Shown: piece by piece, positions 42,716 to 52,015 of the stretch
Position numbering within the stretch: the stretch's first letter is position 1
Layout of the letters: each line of letters starts with the position of its first letter
NCBI GenBank assembly: GCA_964471155.1
Contig: CAYYFX010000005.1
Location: forward strand, 19,442-83,441
Source of the DNA: CAYYFX01 sp964471155
Lineage (GTDB): Bacteria; ARS69
DNA: 64,000 nucleotides
Reading direction: 5' to 3'
Made by a program: the position numbers and the translations under genes
Notes under the pieces: generated by a model
What the model saw: the letters and a program-made list of their open reading frames with translations, nothing else
Told to the model about the DNA's origin: nothing
Databases searched by the model: none

Positions 42716-43669
42716 TCAACCGGAACCCGGAGCGAACGCCGCGCGCACCGCCGCCGCGATCTCCGCCGCCGCCCGCGGCAGATCCGCCGGTCCGGCCACG
42801 GCCAGCCGCGTGGCGCCCGCCACCTTCCGGAACCAGGTGCGCTGCCGCTTCGCGTACTGCCGCGTGGCCAGGACGATGGCGTCGCGCGCCGCCTCCCGCG
42901 TCATCCGCCCCTGCACCACGGCGCGCATCGCCGCGTAGCCCACGGCGTCCAGGCCCGGCGCGTCCGCCGGAAGCCCCCGGGCGAGCAACGCGCGCACCTC
43001 GTCCTCCCAGCCTTCCGACACCATGGCATCCACGCGCGCCGCGATGCGCGCGTCCAGCACGAGCACCGGCCAGTCCAGCACGAAGCGCAGCACGCGCGGC
43101 GCGGCCGCCGCCGCCTCCCGGTGCCGTCGCTGGTGCTCCGAGATGGGAACGCCCGTGCGCTCCCACACCTCCAGCGCGCGGATGACGCGCACGCGGTCCG
43201 CCGCATGCAGGCGGGCCGCGGCCGCGGGATCCACGGCTGCGAGGCGCACGTGCAGCGCGGCGTCCGTCTCCCGCGCCAGCCGCGCGCGCAGGTCCGGGTC
43301 CGCCGCCGGCCCTTCGAACAGCCCCTCCTCCGCCGCACGCAGGTACAGCCCGCTCCCGCCCACCAGGAAGGGCACGGCGCCGCGCGCGCGGATCGCCGCG
43401 AACGCGGCGCGCGCGTCCTGCCCGAAGCGCGCGGCCGTGTACGTCTCGCGCGGATCCACGACGTCGATGAGGTGATGCGGCACCGCGGCCCGCTCCGCGG
43501 CGTTCGGCTTCGCGGTGCCCACATCCATTCCGCGGTACACCTGCCGCGAGTCCGCGGACACCACCTCCAGCGACGGGCTGCCGTCCAGTTCCCGCGCCAC
43601 CGCGATGGCCAGCGCGGTCTTCCCGCTCGCGGTGGGACCGCCGAGACTGACCAGCCCCGGAGCGCTCAT
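42716..43669 (-). CDS. miaA: tRNA dimethylallyltransferase MiaA
   Basis: 317 residues from ATG 43669, overlapping the mutL stop (ATGA). Walker A GPTASGKTAL, the conserved VSADSRQVYRGMDVGTAKP, HHLIDVVDP, LVGGSGLYL and the C-terminal RQYAKRQRTWFRK are all present. The enzyme adds a dimethylallyl group to N6 of A37 in tRNAs that read codons starting with U; MiaB, encoded in the same operon, then adds the methylthio group. mutL-miaA is a widespread gene order. It is the last gene of the long operon. Confidence 0.96.
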   Translation of the reverse strand: MSAPGLVSLGGPTASGKTALAIAVARELDGSPSLEVVSADSRQVYRGMDVGTAKPNAAERAAVPHHLIDVVDPRETYTAARFGQDARAAFAAIRARGAVPFLVGGSGLYLRAAEEGLFEGPAADPDLRARLARETDAALHVRLAAVDPAAAARLHAADRVRVIRALEVWERTGVPISEHQRRHREAAAAAPRVLRFVLDWPVLVLDARIAARVDAMVSEGWEDEVRALLARGLPADAPGLDAVGYAAMRAVVQGRMTREAARDAIVLATRQYAKRQRTWFRKVAGATRLAVAGPADLPRAAAEIAAAVRAAFAPGSG

Positions 43670-45453
43670 CGCTCGAAGCGGTCGTCGATGGAGGCGCGCG
43701 GGACCTCGAGGTAGATGGGGCGACCGTGCGGGCACAGCCGCGGCACGTCCGCGCGCTCCAGCCCGGCGAGGAGATGCGCCACCTCGTCCGGGTGCAGCCG
43801 CTGCCCGAACTTCACCGCGCCGCGGCAGGAGTAGCTCTTCGCGAGCGCGTCGCGGAACGCCTCCACGGAGTGCGGCACGCCGTCCGGCGACGCGAACAGC
43901 TCCTTCAGGAACTCGCCGCCGCCCCACTTCGTGAGGTGGCCGGGCACGCCGTCCACCAGCACGGAGGACGGACCGCCCGGCCGCGCGTCGAAGCCCGCGG
44001 CGGCGAGCGCGGCGCACGCCTCCTCGGGGTCGCTGCCCGGCGCCAGCTCCACCGGCAGCGGCACCAGTAGCCCCTGCACCGTGCGCTCCTTCGGCGGGGC
44101 GGCGCGCAGCTCGTCGTACAGGACGCGCTCGTGCGCCGCGTGCTGGTCGATCACGAGCAGCCGCTCCCGGTCCTCCACGAGGAGGTACGCGCCCCACAGC
44201 TCCCCGGCCAGCCGCAGCCGCCGCGTCTTCAGCAGGACCGGGGACTCCGCCGCGGGATCCGGCGACGGCGGCGGCCCCGGCGCGGACGGCGCCGAAGGCG
44301 CGTCCGCGATGTCCCGCGCCAGGAACCCCGACCGCACGCTGCGCGACACCGGCCCGCCGGCGCCGCCCCACGGCGCGTCCGGCATCCGCTCCCGCACGCG
44401 CCCCGCCGCGTCCGGCCGCCGCGGCGCGTCCCGGAACGGCAGCGCCCCCGCGCGCCCGAGCTGGTCGAAGCCCACGTCCACCACGCTCATCGCGATCGCG
44501 TCGCGCACCGCCGCGTACACCAGGTCCTTGCGGCGGAAGCGCACCTCGCGCTTGCCCGGGTGGACGTTCACGTCCACGTCCGCGGGATCCACGTCGAGCG
44601 CGAGCGCGAACACCGGGAACCTGCCGTGCGGCACCGCGCCGCCCAGCCCGGCGAGCACCGCGTGCGACACCGCCGCATCCGTCACCGGGCGCGCGTTCAC
44701 GAGGAGCACCTGGTGGTCCACCTTCGTGCGCGCGAAGTCCGTGAGCGACACGAGCCCCTCGACGCGCACGCCGCCGCGCACGCCGCGCACCGGGAGCATG
44801 CGCGCGGCGGTCTCCGCGCCGAGGATGGCACCGGCCCGCGCCGCGAAGCCGTCGGTGGCCGCCACGGAGAGCACCTCGCGGCCGTCGCGCGCCACGCGGA
44901 ACGCCACCTCCGGCGCGCCCAGCGCGAGCTGCGCCAGCGTGCGCACGAGCACGCGTCCCTCCGTGCCCGGCGTGCGCAGGAAGGCGCGCCGCGCCGGCGT
45001 GTTGAAGAACAGCCCGCGCACCTCGATCGTGGTCCCGCCCGGGCGCGCCCCCGGCCCCTCCTCGATCACGTCGCCGGCCTCGAGGACGATCCGGGTGGCC
45101 GGCCCGCCCGGCGGGCACGTCACCATCGTCACGCGCGCCACCGCCGCGATGGACGCGAGCGCCTCCCCGCGGAACCCGAGCGTGGCGATGGCGTCCAGGT
45201 CCGCGGCCGTGGCCACCTTGCTGGTGGCATGGCGCTCGAACGCCCGGCGCACCTCGCCGGCGGGGATGCCGTGGCCGTCGTCCGCCACGCGCACCAGTTC
45301 CAGCCCGCCGCCCTCGAACGCCACGTCGATGCGGCGCGCGCCGGCGTCCAGCGCGTTCTCCACCAGCTCCTTCACGAGGGAGGCCGGCCGCTCCACGACC
45401 TCGCCGGCCGCGATGAGGTTCGCGATCCCGGGCGGCAGCCGCCGGATGCTCAC
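43666..45453 (-). CDS. mutL: DNA mismatch repair protein MutL
   Basis: 595 residues from GTG 45453, overlapping the mutS stop (GTGA). The GHKL ATPase domain has IAAGEVVERPASLVKELVEN, ALDAGARRIDV, DDGHGIP, RHATSKV and TLGFRGEALASIAAV. The transducer domain ends with VDVNVHPGKREVRF. After a Pro/Ala-rich linker (about 340-410) the C-terminal domain contains VIDQHAAHERVLYDEL, in which the endonuclease motif DQHA(X)2E(X)4E has Asp for the last Glu, and CPHGRPIYLEV. MutL couples MutS to strand incision; the motif suggests that it is an endonuclease-type MutL, as expected without MutH. Confidence 0.96.
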   Translation of the reverse strand: MSIRRLPPGIANLIAAGEVVERPASLVKELVENALDAGARRIDVAFEGGGLELVRVADDGHGIPAGEVRRAFERHATSKVATAADLDAIATLGFRGEALASIAAVARVTMVTCPPGGPATRIVLEAGDVIEEGPGARPGGTTIEVRGLFFNTPARRAFLRTPGTEGRVLVRTLAQLALGAPEVAFRVARDGREVLSVAATDGFAARAGAILGAETAARMLPVRGVRGGVRVEGLVSLTDFARTKVDHQVLLVNARPVTDAAVSHAVLAGLGGAVPHGRFPVFALALDVDPADVDVNVHPGKREVRFRRKDLVYAAVRDAIAMSVVDVGFDQLGRAGALPFRDAPRRPDAAGRVRERMPDAPWGGAGGPVSRSVRSGFLARDIADAPSAPSAPGPPPSPDPAAESPVLLKTRRLRLAGELWGAYLLVEDRERLLVIDQHAAHERVLYDELRAAPPKERTVQGLLVPLPVELAPGSDPEEACAALAAAGFDARPGGPSSVLVDGVPGHLTKWGGGEFLKELFASPDGVPHSVEAFRDALAKSYSCRGAVKFGQRLHPDEVAHLLAGLERADVPRLCPHGRPIYLEVPRASIDDRFER

Positions 45454-48104
45454 GGCACGTCCTCCCCGTTCGCGCGGCGCTTCCACTCCGCCAGCACGGC
45501 CAGCGCCTCCCGCGGCGAGATCCCGTCCGGGTCCAGCGCGGCCAGCTCCGCGAGCACGCCCGCCGCCGCGCCGGAGAACAGCGACATCTGCGACGGCGGC
45601 GCCGCCTCCGAGCGGCCCTTGCGCGCGCCGCCGTCCGCCTCCAGCCCGCGCAGGATCTCCCGCGCGCGATCCGTCACCGCGCGCGGCAACCCGGCCAGCT
45701 TCGCCACCTGGATGCCGAAGCTGCGGTCCGCGGCACCCTCCACGACCTTCCGGAGGAACACCACGTCGTCCTTCCACTCGTGCACGGTCACGCGCAGGTT
45801 CACCGCGCGCGCGAGCCGCGACGCCACCTCGGTCAGCTCGTGGAAGTGCGTGGCGAAGAGCGTGCGCGCCGCGCGCGCCCCGTTCTCGTGCAGGTGCTCC
45901 AGCACCGCCCACGCGATGGCCAGCCCGTCGTACGTGGACGTGCCGCGGCCGACCTCGTCCAGCAGCACGAGGCTGCGCGGCGTGGCGGCGGCCAGGATGC
46001 GCGCCACCTCCACCATCTCCACCATGAACGTGGAGTGCCCGGCCGCCAGGTGGTCGCTGGCGCCGACACGCGTGAACACCCGGTCCGCCACGCCGATCTC
46101 GGCCGCGTCCGCGGGCACGAAGCTGCCGGCCTGCGCCAGGATGACCAGCAGCGCCACCTGCCGGAGGTACGTGGACTTGCCCGCCATGTTCGGGCCGGTG
46201 ATCACCAGGATCTGCCGGGTGTCGCCGTCCAGGAGCACGTCGTTCGGCACGAACTCGTGCGCGGGCAGGGACGCCTCCACCACCGGGTGCCGGCCGCCGC
46301 TGATGCGGATGCGGGCGCCGTCGTGGACGACGGGCCGCACCCAGCCCTCGCGCGCCGCGAGCTGCGCGAAGGCGCCCAGCACGTCCAGCACCGCCAGCCC
46401 CTCCGCCGCCCTGCGGAAGCGCGCCCCGGAGAGCGCCAGCCGCTCGCGCAGCTCGGTGAACAGCCGGTACTCGAGGTCCTGCGCCCGCTCCTCGGCGCCG
46501 AGGATCTCGGACTCGCGCTCCTTGAGCGCCGGCGTGACGTAGCGTTCGCCGTTCACCAGCGTCTGCCGGCGCTCCCACTCCGGCGGCACGAGATCGCGGT
46601 TCGCCTTCGTGACCTCCAGGTAGTAGCCGAACACGCGGTTGTAGCCGACCTTCAGGTTCGCGATGCCGGACCGCTCCCGCTCCTCCGCCTGCAGCGCGGC
46701 GATCCAGTCCTTGCCGTGGCGCGCCAGGTTGCGCAGGCGGTCCAGCTCCTCCGAGAAGCCGTCCCGGATGAGGCCGCCGTCCAGCGTTCCGAGCGGCGGC
46801 GCGTCCACCAGCCGCTCGCGCACCGAGTCCACCTCCGCGGAGAAGTCCGCGAAGTCCTCCGCGGTGCGCTGCAGCAGCGCGGCGCGGCACGAGGCCAGGC
46901 GCGCCTTCAGCTCCGGCAGCCGTTCCAGCGAGTCCGCGAGCGCCACCAGATCCCGGGCGTTCGCGCGCCCCGCCGCCACGCGCATCGCGAGGCGTTCCAC
47001 GTCGCCCACGCGGGAGAGCACGTCGCGCACCGCGCCGTCCGCCCCGGCATTCCCCGCCAGCTCCTCCACCGCCTCGTGCCGCGCGGCGATCCGCTCCGGC
47101 GCCACGAGCGGTCGCGCCAGCCAGTGCCGCAGCCGGCGCGCCCCCATGGGCGTGCGCGTGCGGTCCACCACCGAGAGCAGCGTGGTCCGCCCGGGCCCCT
47201 CGCGCAGCGGGCGGAGGATCTCCAGGTTCCGCAGGGTGATCTCGTCGAGGACGAGCGAGCCTTCGCCCTCCTCGAAGGCGAGGGGCCGCAGCTCCTTCGC
47301 CTCCGCCTTCCGCAGCCCGCCGAGGTAGTCCAGCAGCGCGGCGGCCGCCGCCGCCCCGAGCGGACGGAACGTGGCCGCGCCCGCGCCGCCCTCGAAGCCG
47401 GGACCGGCCTCCACGCGCGCCACCGCCTCCTCCGCCGCGGGGAAGCGGCGGGCGGGCAGCCGCTCCAGCACGGCGCCGCGGCGCAGCGCGCGCGCGACGT
47501 CCGCGGGCAGATCCCCGTCCGGGGCCAGGATCTCCGCGGGGTCCAGCCGGTCCAGCTCGTCCCCCAGCCGCTCCGCCGGCATCTCCACCGCGCACAGCTC
47601 GCCGGTCGACACGTCGCAGCGGGCCACGCCCACCCGGCCCGCCTCCGCGTCCGGCAGCACGGCCACGAGCCAGCGGCTGTCGCGCTCCGCGAGCAGCCCC
47701 GGCAGCGTGGCGGTGCCGGCGCTGACCACCTCCACGACCTCGCGCTTCACGATCCCCTTCGCGACGCGCGGATCCTCGACCTGGTCGCACACCGCCACGC
47801 GGTGCCCCGCGGCCACGAGCTTCGCGAGCGAAGGCTCGAACGCCGCGAGCGGCACGCCGGCGAGCGGCACGCGGGCGCCGCGCTCCATGCCGCGCGAGGT
47901 GAGCGCGATGCCGAGCACGTCGGACACGAGCACGGCGTCCTCGTAGAACGTCTCCCAGAAATCCCCCATGCGGAACAGCAGCACGCTGTCCGGGTGCTCC
48001 GCCTTCGCGGTGAGGTACTGGCGCATCAGCGGCGTGAGCCCGGGCTCGGCGGGGTCGGGCCGCGGGGGCGAGACGCGCGCGGGGGCGTCGCCCGTGGAGG
48101 TCAC
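45450..48104 (-). CDS. mutS: DNA mismatch repair protein MutS
   Basis: 884 residues from GTG 48104, overlapping the SPOR/TPR gene stop (GTGA). Domain I has LFRMGDFWETFYEDA, with the Phe-x-Glu mismatch wedge intact; the lever and clamp regions follow (LDEITLRNLEIL, KVGYNRVFGYYLEVTKAN). The ATPase shows ITGPNMAGKSTYLRQVALL, HSTFMVEMVEVA, LVLLDEVGRGTSTYDGLAIAWAV and the ATHFHEL loop. The C-terminus (EALAVLAEWKRR) is the tetramerisation helix region. It finds base mismatches and hands them to MutL, made from the next gene. The length is normal for MutS1. Confidence 0.96.
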   Translation of the reverse strand: MTSTGDAPARVSPPRPDPAEPGLTPLMRQYLTAKAEHPDSVLLFRMGDFWETFYEDAVLVSDVLGIALTSRGMERGARVPLAGVPLAAFEPSLAKLVAAGHRVAVCDQVEDPRVAKGIVKREVVEVVSAGTATLPGLLAERDSRWLVAVLPDAEAGRVGVARCDVSTGELCAVEMPAERLGDELDRLDPAEILAPDGDLPADVARALRRGAVLERLPARRFPAAEEAVARVEAGPGFEGGAGAATFRPLGAAAAAALLDYLGGLRKAEAKELRPLAFEEGEGSLVLDEITLRNLEILRPLREGPGRTTLLSVVDRTRTPMGARRLRHWLARPLVAPERIAARHEAVEELAGNAGADGAVRDVLSRVGDVERLAMRVAAGRANARDLVALADSLERLPELKARLASCRAALLQRTAEDFADFSAEVDSVRERLVDAPPLGTLDGGLIRDGFSEELDRLRNLARHGKDWIAALQAEERERSGIANLKVGYNRVFGYYLEVTKANRDLVPPEWERRQTLVNGERYVTPALKERESEILGAEERAQDLEYRLFTELRERLALSGARFRRAAEGLAVLDVLGAFAQLAAREGWVRPVVHDGARIRISGGRHPVVEASLPAHEFVPNDVLLDGDTRQILVITGPNMAGKSTYLRQVALLVILAQAGSFVPADAAEIGVADRVFTRVGASDHLAAGHSTFMVEMVEVARILAAATPRSLVLLDEVGRGTSTYDGLAIAWAVLEHLHENGARAARTLFATHFHELTEVASRLARAVNLRVTVHEWKDDVVFLRKVVEGAADRSFGIQVAKLAGLPRAVTDRAREILRGLEADGGARKGRSEAAPPSQMSLFSGAAAGVLAELAALDPDGISPREALAVLAEWKRRANGEDVP

Positions 48105-49138
48105 TCCTTCGTCTCCCGGCGCACGCGCGGCGACAGCTCGCCGAGCGCGGCCACGCTGTCCGCCGCCGCCTGCGCGGCGGCCTCGTCGTCGAACGGACCC
48201 ACGATCACGCGGTGCACGATGCCCTCCGGGCCCTCCGCGCGCCGGATCTCCACCGTTCCCACCGAGAGCGTGCGCACGTCGCTCGCGAGCTTCGTGGCGT
48301 TCGCGGGGTCCGTGAGCGCGGCCACCTGCACGACCCACCGCGCCGGCTCGCCCGCCGCCGCCGCCGGCTCCGGCGTCGCGGCGCGCGCCCGCACCGCCTC
48401 GCGCGCGAGCGTGGCCTCGAACGACGACGGGTACTCCTCCTCGATGTGCGCCGCGCGCGCGGCCGCCTCCTGCTCCCGACCCAGCAGGCGCAGGCACTCC
48501 ACCGTGCGGCGCGCGGCCGCCGCGGCGCGATCGTCCTCCGGGTGGTCCCGCTCGAACTTCCGGTACCGGCGCAGCGCCTCGCCCATCTGTCCGACGCGGT
48601 AGTACGCGCCGGCGAGGGCGAACTGCGCGGTGCGCTCGTCCGCGCCGGAGGCGCCCTTCTCGGCGTCGCGCAGCGTCTCCAGGGCGGCCTCGGGCCGATC
48701 CGCGCCCAGCTCCGCGAGCCCCTTCCACAGGAGCGCCCGCCCCGCGGGGAACTTCGAGCCGCGCAGTTCCGCCAGGACGTCGAACTCCTCCGCGGCCGCG
48801 ACGTACAGGCCGGCCGAGTACGCCTGCAGCCCCTTCTCCCAGTGCGCCTCCGCGGCGAGCGTCGCCGGCGGCGTGAGCTCGAGCACGCGGTCCCACAGGG
48901 ACACGGCTTCCACCGGGTCCGTGGCGGTGCGCGCGAGGAGCGCGAGCACCTGCAGGGAGGACTGCGCCGCGGGGTCGCCCGCGGTGCCGTCGCGCAGGAT
49001 GCGGCCGGCCGCCTCGCGGTCGCCCGCCTCGTACGCGCGCGTGGCGTCCTCCAGCGGACCCGCGGCGGCCGGTCCCGCGGCGGCGCCCGCGATCAGCGCC
49101 GCCGCGAGCGCCGCGACGGGGGCGGCGGCCGCGCGCAT
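48101..49138 (-). CDS. TPR protein with C-terminal SPOR domain
   Basis: 345 residues from ATG 49138, which shares one base with the upstream stop (TGATG). A signal peptide (AAPVAALAAALIAGAAAG) is followed by TPR-like helix pairs (about 30-240: LEDATRAYEAGDREAAGRIL, QFALAGAYYRVGQMGEALRR). The last 75 residues form a SPOR fold (RWVVQVAALTDPANATKLAS, VHRVIVGPFDDEAAAQAAAD), which binds denuded septal peptidoglycan. The protein is likely to act at the division site or in envelope assembly. Its place between the lapB-like and mutS genes is unusual and looks like operon packing rather than a functional link. Confidence 0.8.
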   Translation of the reverse strand: MRAAAAPVAALAAALIAGAAAGPAAAGPLEDATRAYEAGDREAAGRILRDGTAGDPAAQSSLQVLALLARTATDPVEAVSLWDRVLELTPPATLAAEAHWEKGLQAYSAGLYVAAAEEFDVLAELRGSKFPAGRALLWKGLAELGADRPEAALETLRDAEKGASGADERTAQFALAGAYYRVGQMGEALRRYRKFERDHPEDDRAAAAARRTVECLRLLGREQEAAARAAHIEEEYPSSFEATLAREAVRARAATPEPAAAAGEPARWVVQVAALTDPANATKLASDVRTLSVGTVEIRRAEGPEGIVHRVIVGPFDDEAAAQAAADSVAALGELSPRVRRETKE

Positions 49139-50241
49139 CAGGTGGACGCCTGCCGGAGGAGCGCGTCGATGCCGGAGGGGCGCGGCGGACGCGGCTTGCC
49201 CTCCTCCCCGAGGAACTCCGCGGTCCACGCGTTCAGGAGGCTCTCCGCCTCGCCGGCGCGCCCCGCCTGCAGGAGGAGCTGCAGCAGGAGCACGCGCAGC
49301 GGGGCGGACTTCGGGTTCGACTCCAGCCCGCGCCGGCACGCGGACATGGCCGCCTCGATCTGGCCCTTGCGGCGCAGGAACCGCGCGAGCCCGAACGACG
49401 CGTCCTCGTGTCCCGGCACGCGCTCCAGGAAGCGCTGGTAGGTGGTCTCCATCCCGCCGAAGGTCCCGTTGAGGAAGTGCACGCGCTCCAGCGCGAGGAA
49501 CAGGACGCCCGAGCGGTCCGGGTGCGCGGCCAGGACGCCCTCCCACGCGTCGATGGCCTCCGCGTAGTCCCCCTGCTTCTCCTTGAGCATGCCCCACAGG
49601 GTGCGCGCGCCCGGCTCGTCCGCGTCCAGCTTGCGCGCCTCCTTCAGCAGCTTCTCCGCCTCCTTGAGCTCGCCCTTCGCCAGGAGCCCCTCGGCCTGGC
49701 GCGCGCGGTACGCGCACGCCTCCGCCGCGTCGCCGCCCTGGCGCTTCAGCAGTTCCCGCTTCGCGCGGTACGCCTCCTCCAGGTCGCCGCGCCGCTCGTG
49801 GATGGACAGCAGCAGCGCGAGCGCGTGCGAGGGATCGGGGGCGCGCCGGATCGCCTCGCGCGCCGCGTCCGCCGCGCGATCCCAGCGCTCCAGCACCATG
49901 AGGTCCTCGCACAACGACTCCTGCACGCGCGCCTCGAGCTGCGGGTCCAGCGCGCGCCGCGTGGTCAGCTCCCGGTGCAGCTGCAGCGCGCGGTCCGTGT
50001 CCCCGCGCTTGCGCAGCAGGTCCCCGAGCCGCAGGTACGCGTCCACGTTGGACGAGTCCTCCCGCACGGCGTTCCGGAACTCCCGGAACGCGGTCTCCTC
50101 GTCGCCGTCGATCATCGCGGACAGGGCCACCAGGTACGGCGGCCGCTTCGCGCCCGGCCCGGGCCGCCGCCAGCGTCGCGCGGCGAGCACGGCCGCGAGC
50201 ACGACGACCACCAGCAGCAGGGCGACCAGCTCACCACTCAC
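49138..50241 (-). CDS. LapB/YciM-like membrane-anchored TPR protein
   Basis: 367 residues from GTG 50241, overlapping the lapA-like stop (GTGA). A single N-terminal membrane helix (LVALLLVVVVLAAVLAA) is followed by about eight TPRs facing the cytoplasm (YLVALSAMIDGDEETAFREF, AYLRLGDLLRKRGDTDRALQ, LLSIHERRGDLEEAYRAKRE). This is the layout of LapB, which controls LpxC turnover and lipopolysaccharide assembly in gamma-proteobacteria. The C-terminal rubredoxin-type zinc domain of LapB (two CxxC) is missing; the chain ends LLNAWTAEFLGEEGKP. The adjacent LapA-like gene supports the match. The function may differ from LapB because the zinc domain is essential there. Confidence 0.7.
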   Translation of the reverse strand: MSGELVALLLVVVVLAAVLAARRWRRPGPGAKRPPYLVALSAMIDGDEETAFREFRNAVREDSSNVDAYLRLGDLLRKRGDTDRALQLHRELTTRRALDPQLEARVQESLCEDLMVLERWDRAADAAREAIRRAPDPSHALALLLSIHERRGDLEEAYRAKRELLKRQGGDAAEACAYRARQAEGLLAKGELKEAEKLLKEARKLDADEPGARTLWGMLKEKQGDYAEAIDAWEGVLAAHPDRSGVLFLALERVHFLNGTFGGMETTYQRFLERVPGHEDASFGLARFLRRKGQIEAAMSACRRGLESNPKSAPLRVLLLQLLLQAGRAGEAESLLNAWTAEFLGEEGKPRPPRPSGIDALLRQAST

Positions 50242-50570
50242 GAGCGCGCCCCCGAACGCAGGTCATCGGTCTCCTCGAGCGGGAGGTTCCGCAGCGAGGT
50301 CAGTTCCCCGGAGAGCCGCCGGTTCTGCCGGCGCGCGTCGCGCAGCTTCGTCTGCAGCTCCACGACCCACAGCACGGCGAGCGCGCACCCGCTCACGCCG
50401 CCCACCAGGAACGCCACGAACAGCGCGAACAGCAGGGGCACGTTCGTGTACGGCGGTCCGACGAGCAGGTCCACCGTGACCCGCTGGTCCGGGTTCCGCA
50501 CCGCGAAGCCGATCGCCGCCACCACCAGCGCCACCACGAGCAGCGCCCTCAGCACCCTCAGGAACCCCAT
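50238..50570 (-). CDS. LapA-like small membrane protein
   Basis: 110 residues from ATG 50570; its start overlaps the miaB end by 13 bp. Two membrane helices (LRALLVVALVVAAIGFAV, PLLFALFVAFLVGGVSGCAL) with a short NPDQRVTVDLLVG turn between, then a coiled segment (VVELQTKLRDARRQNRRLSG). This is the DUF1049/LapA pattern. LapA and LapB are encoded together in E. coli, and so are these two genes. It probably assists the TPR partner at the inner membrane. Confidence 0.8.
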   Translation of the reverse strand: MGFLRVLRALLVVALVVAAIGFAVRNPDQRVTVDLLVGPPYTNVPLLFALFVAFLVGGVSGCALAVLWVVELQTKLRDARRQNRRLSGELTSLRNLPLEETDDLRSGARS

Positions 50571-52015
50571 GCGTCCCCCCTCACCGGGATCCCCCGGTAC
50601 GTCGAGCCCGACAGCTCGGCCAGCCTCACGTCCAGCAGGTCCCCCGGACGCGCCGATCCCTCCGGCAGCACCACCATGAAGCGGTTGCGCGTGCGGCCGA
50701 AGGGCTCCTCCGGGTTCCTCCGGCTGGGCGCCTCCACCAGGATCTCCATCGTGCGCCCCGCGTTCTCGCGGAGGACCTCCCCCACGATCCGGCGCTGCAG
50801 GGCGATCAGCTCCTCCAGCCGCCGGGCCTTCTCCTCCTCCGGGACCGCGTCCGCCAGCTTGAGCGCGGGCGTGCCCTCGCGGGGAGAATACCGGTACATG
50901 AAACATTCGGCGAATCGCACCCGTTCCACCAGCCGCAGCGTGGCCCGGAAGTCCTCCTCCGTCTCCCCCGGGAACCCCACGATGAGGTCCGAGGAGAACT
51001 GCACGTCCGGGATGAGCGCGCGCGCCTCGTCCACCCGGCGCAGGTACCACTCCGCGGTGTGCCGGCGTTTCATGCGCTTCAGCACCGCGTCCGATCCGCT
51101 CTGCACCGGGAAGTGCAGGTACTCCGCCGGCGCGCGGCACTCCGCGATCGCGCGGAAGACGTCCGTGGTCATGTCCCGCGGATACGACGACGTGAAGTAC
51201 AGCCGGGCCAGCCCGTCCACCCCGTCCAGCGCGCGCAGGAGGTCGGCGAAGCCGAGGTCGCCGTCGCGCCAGGAGTTCACGTTCTGGCCGAGCAGCGTGA
51301 CCTGCTTCGCGCCCTGCGCCACGAGCCGGCGCGCCTCCGCCACGACCTCGGCCAGCGGCTTGGACCGCTCCCGCCCGCGCGTGAACGGCACGATGCAGAA
51401 CGTGCAGAACTTGTCGCAGCCCTGCTGGATCGTGAGGAACGCGCACGGCCCCTCGGGCGGCGCGGGCGCGCGCTCGATCGCGTACGTGTGCTTCGCGTCC
51501 ACCGGCGTGCGCACGAGCGTCCCCCGGCGCTGCTCCCGGCGCTCCGCCACGATCGCGGGCAGCTCCCGGTACGTGTCCGTACCGGCCACGACGTCCACGA
51601 GCCCGCGGCGGATGCCGAGGTCCTCGCCCAGGCGCTGCGCCATGCAGCCCACCACGCCCACGATCATGCCGGGGCGGCGCCGCTTCACCCCGGCGAAGTT
51701 CTCCACGCGCGCGCGCACGCGGTCCTCCGCGCCGGCGCGCACGGAACACGTGTTGAACAGCAGCACGTCCGCGGTCTCCGGCGTGGCCGCGGGCGCGTAC
51801 CCCTCGTCCAGGAAGCGGGACGCGATGAACTCCGAGTCGTACGTGTTCATCTCGCAGCCGTAGGTCTCGATGTAGAACGTCGGCCGGTGCCCGGCCTCCG
51901 ACGCGAGCGCCGGCGACACCAGGCTGCCCAGCCGGTCGAAGCGGCGGCCCGAGCGCGAGGTCATCGGCTCGTACGCCTTCAGCGCCGACGGCCGCGGCTC
52001 CGCGGGCGCGCTCAC
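50558..52015 (-). CDS. miaB: tRNA-2-methylthio-N6-dimethylallyladenosine synthase MiaB
   Basis: 485 residues from GTG 52015, overlapping the mtaB stop (GTGA). The N-terminal methylthiotransferase domain has three cluster cysteines in YGCEMN, NTCSVR and GCMAQR. The radical-SAM cluster is GCDKFCTFC (CxxxCxxC), with IVPFTRGRERSK following. The C-terminal TRAM domain has NRFMVVLPEG and DLLDVRLAELSG. MiaB attaches a methylthio group to i6A37 in tRNA. It lies three enzyme genes away from miaA, whose product is its substrate-maker, and next to its paralogue mtaB. The N-terminus is about 40 residues longer than usual. Confidence 0.95.
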   Translation of the reverse strand: MSAPAEPRPSALKAYEPMTSRSGRRFDRLGSLVSPALASEAGHRPTFYIETYGCEMNTYDSEFIASRFLDEGYAPAATPETADVLLFNTCSVRAGAEDRVRARVENFAGVKRRRPGMIVGVVGCMAQRLGEDLGIRRGLVDVVAGTDTYRELPAIVAERREQRRGTLVRTPVDAKHTYAIERAPAPPEGPCAFLTIQQGCDKFCTFCIVPFTRGRERSKPLAEVVAEARRLVAQGAKQVTLLGQNVNSWRDGDLGFADLLRALDGVDGLARLYFTSSYPRDMTTDVFRAIAECRAPAEYLHFPVQSGSDAVLKRMKRRHTAEWYLRRVDEARALIPDVQFSSDLIVGFPGETEEDFRATLRLVERVRFAECFMYRYSPREGTPALKLADAVPEEEKARRLEELIALQRRIVGEVLRENAGRTMEILVEAPSRRNPEEPFGRTRNRFMVVLPEGSARPGDLLDVRLAELSGSTYRGIPVRGDAWGS

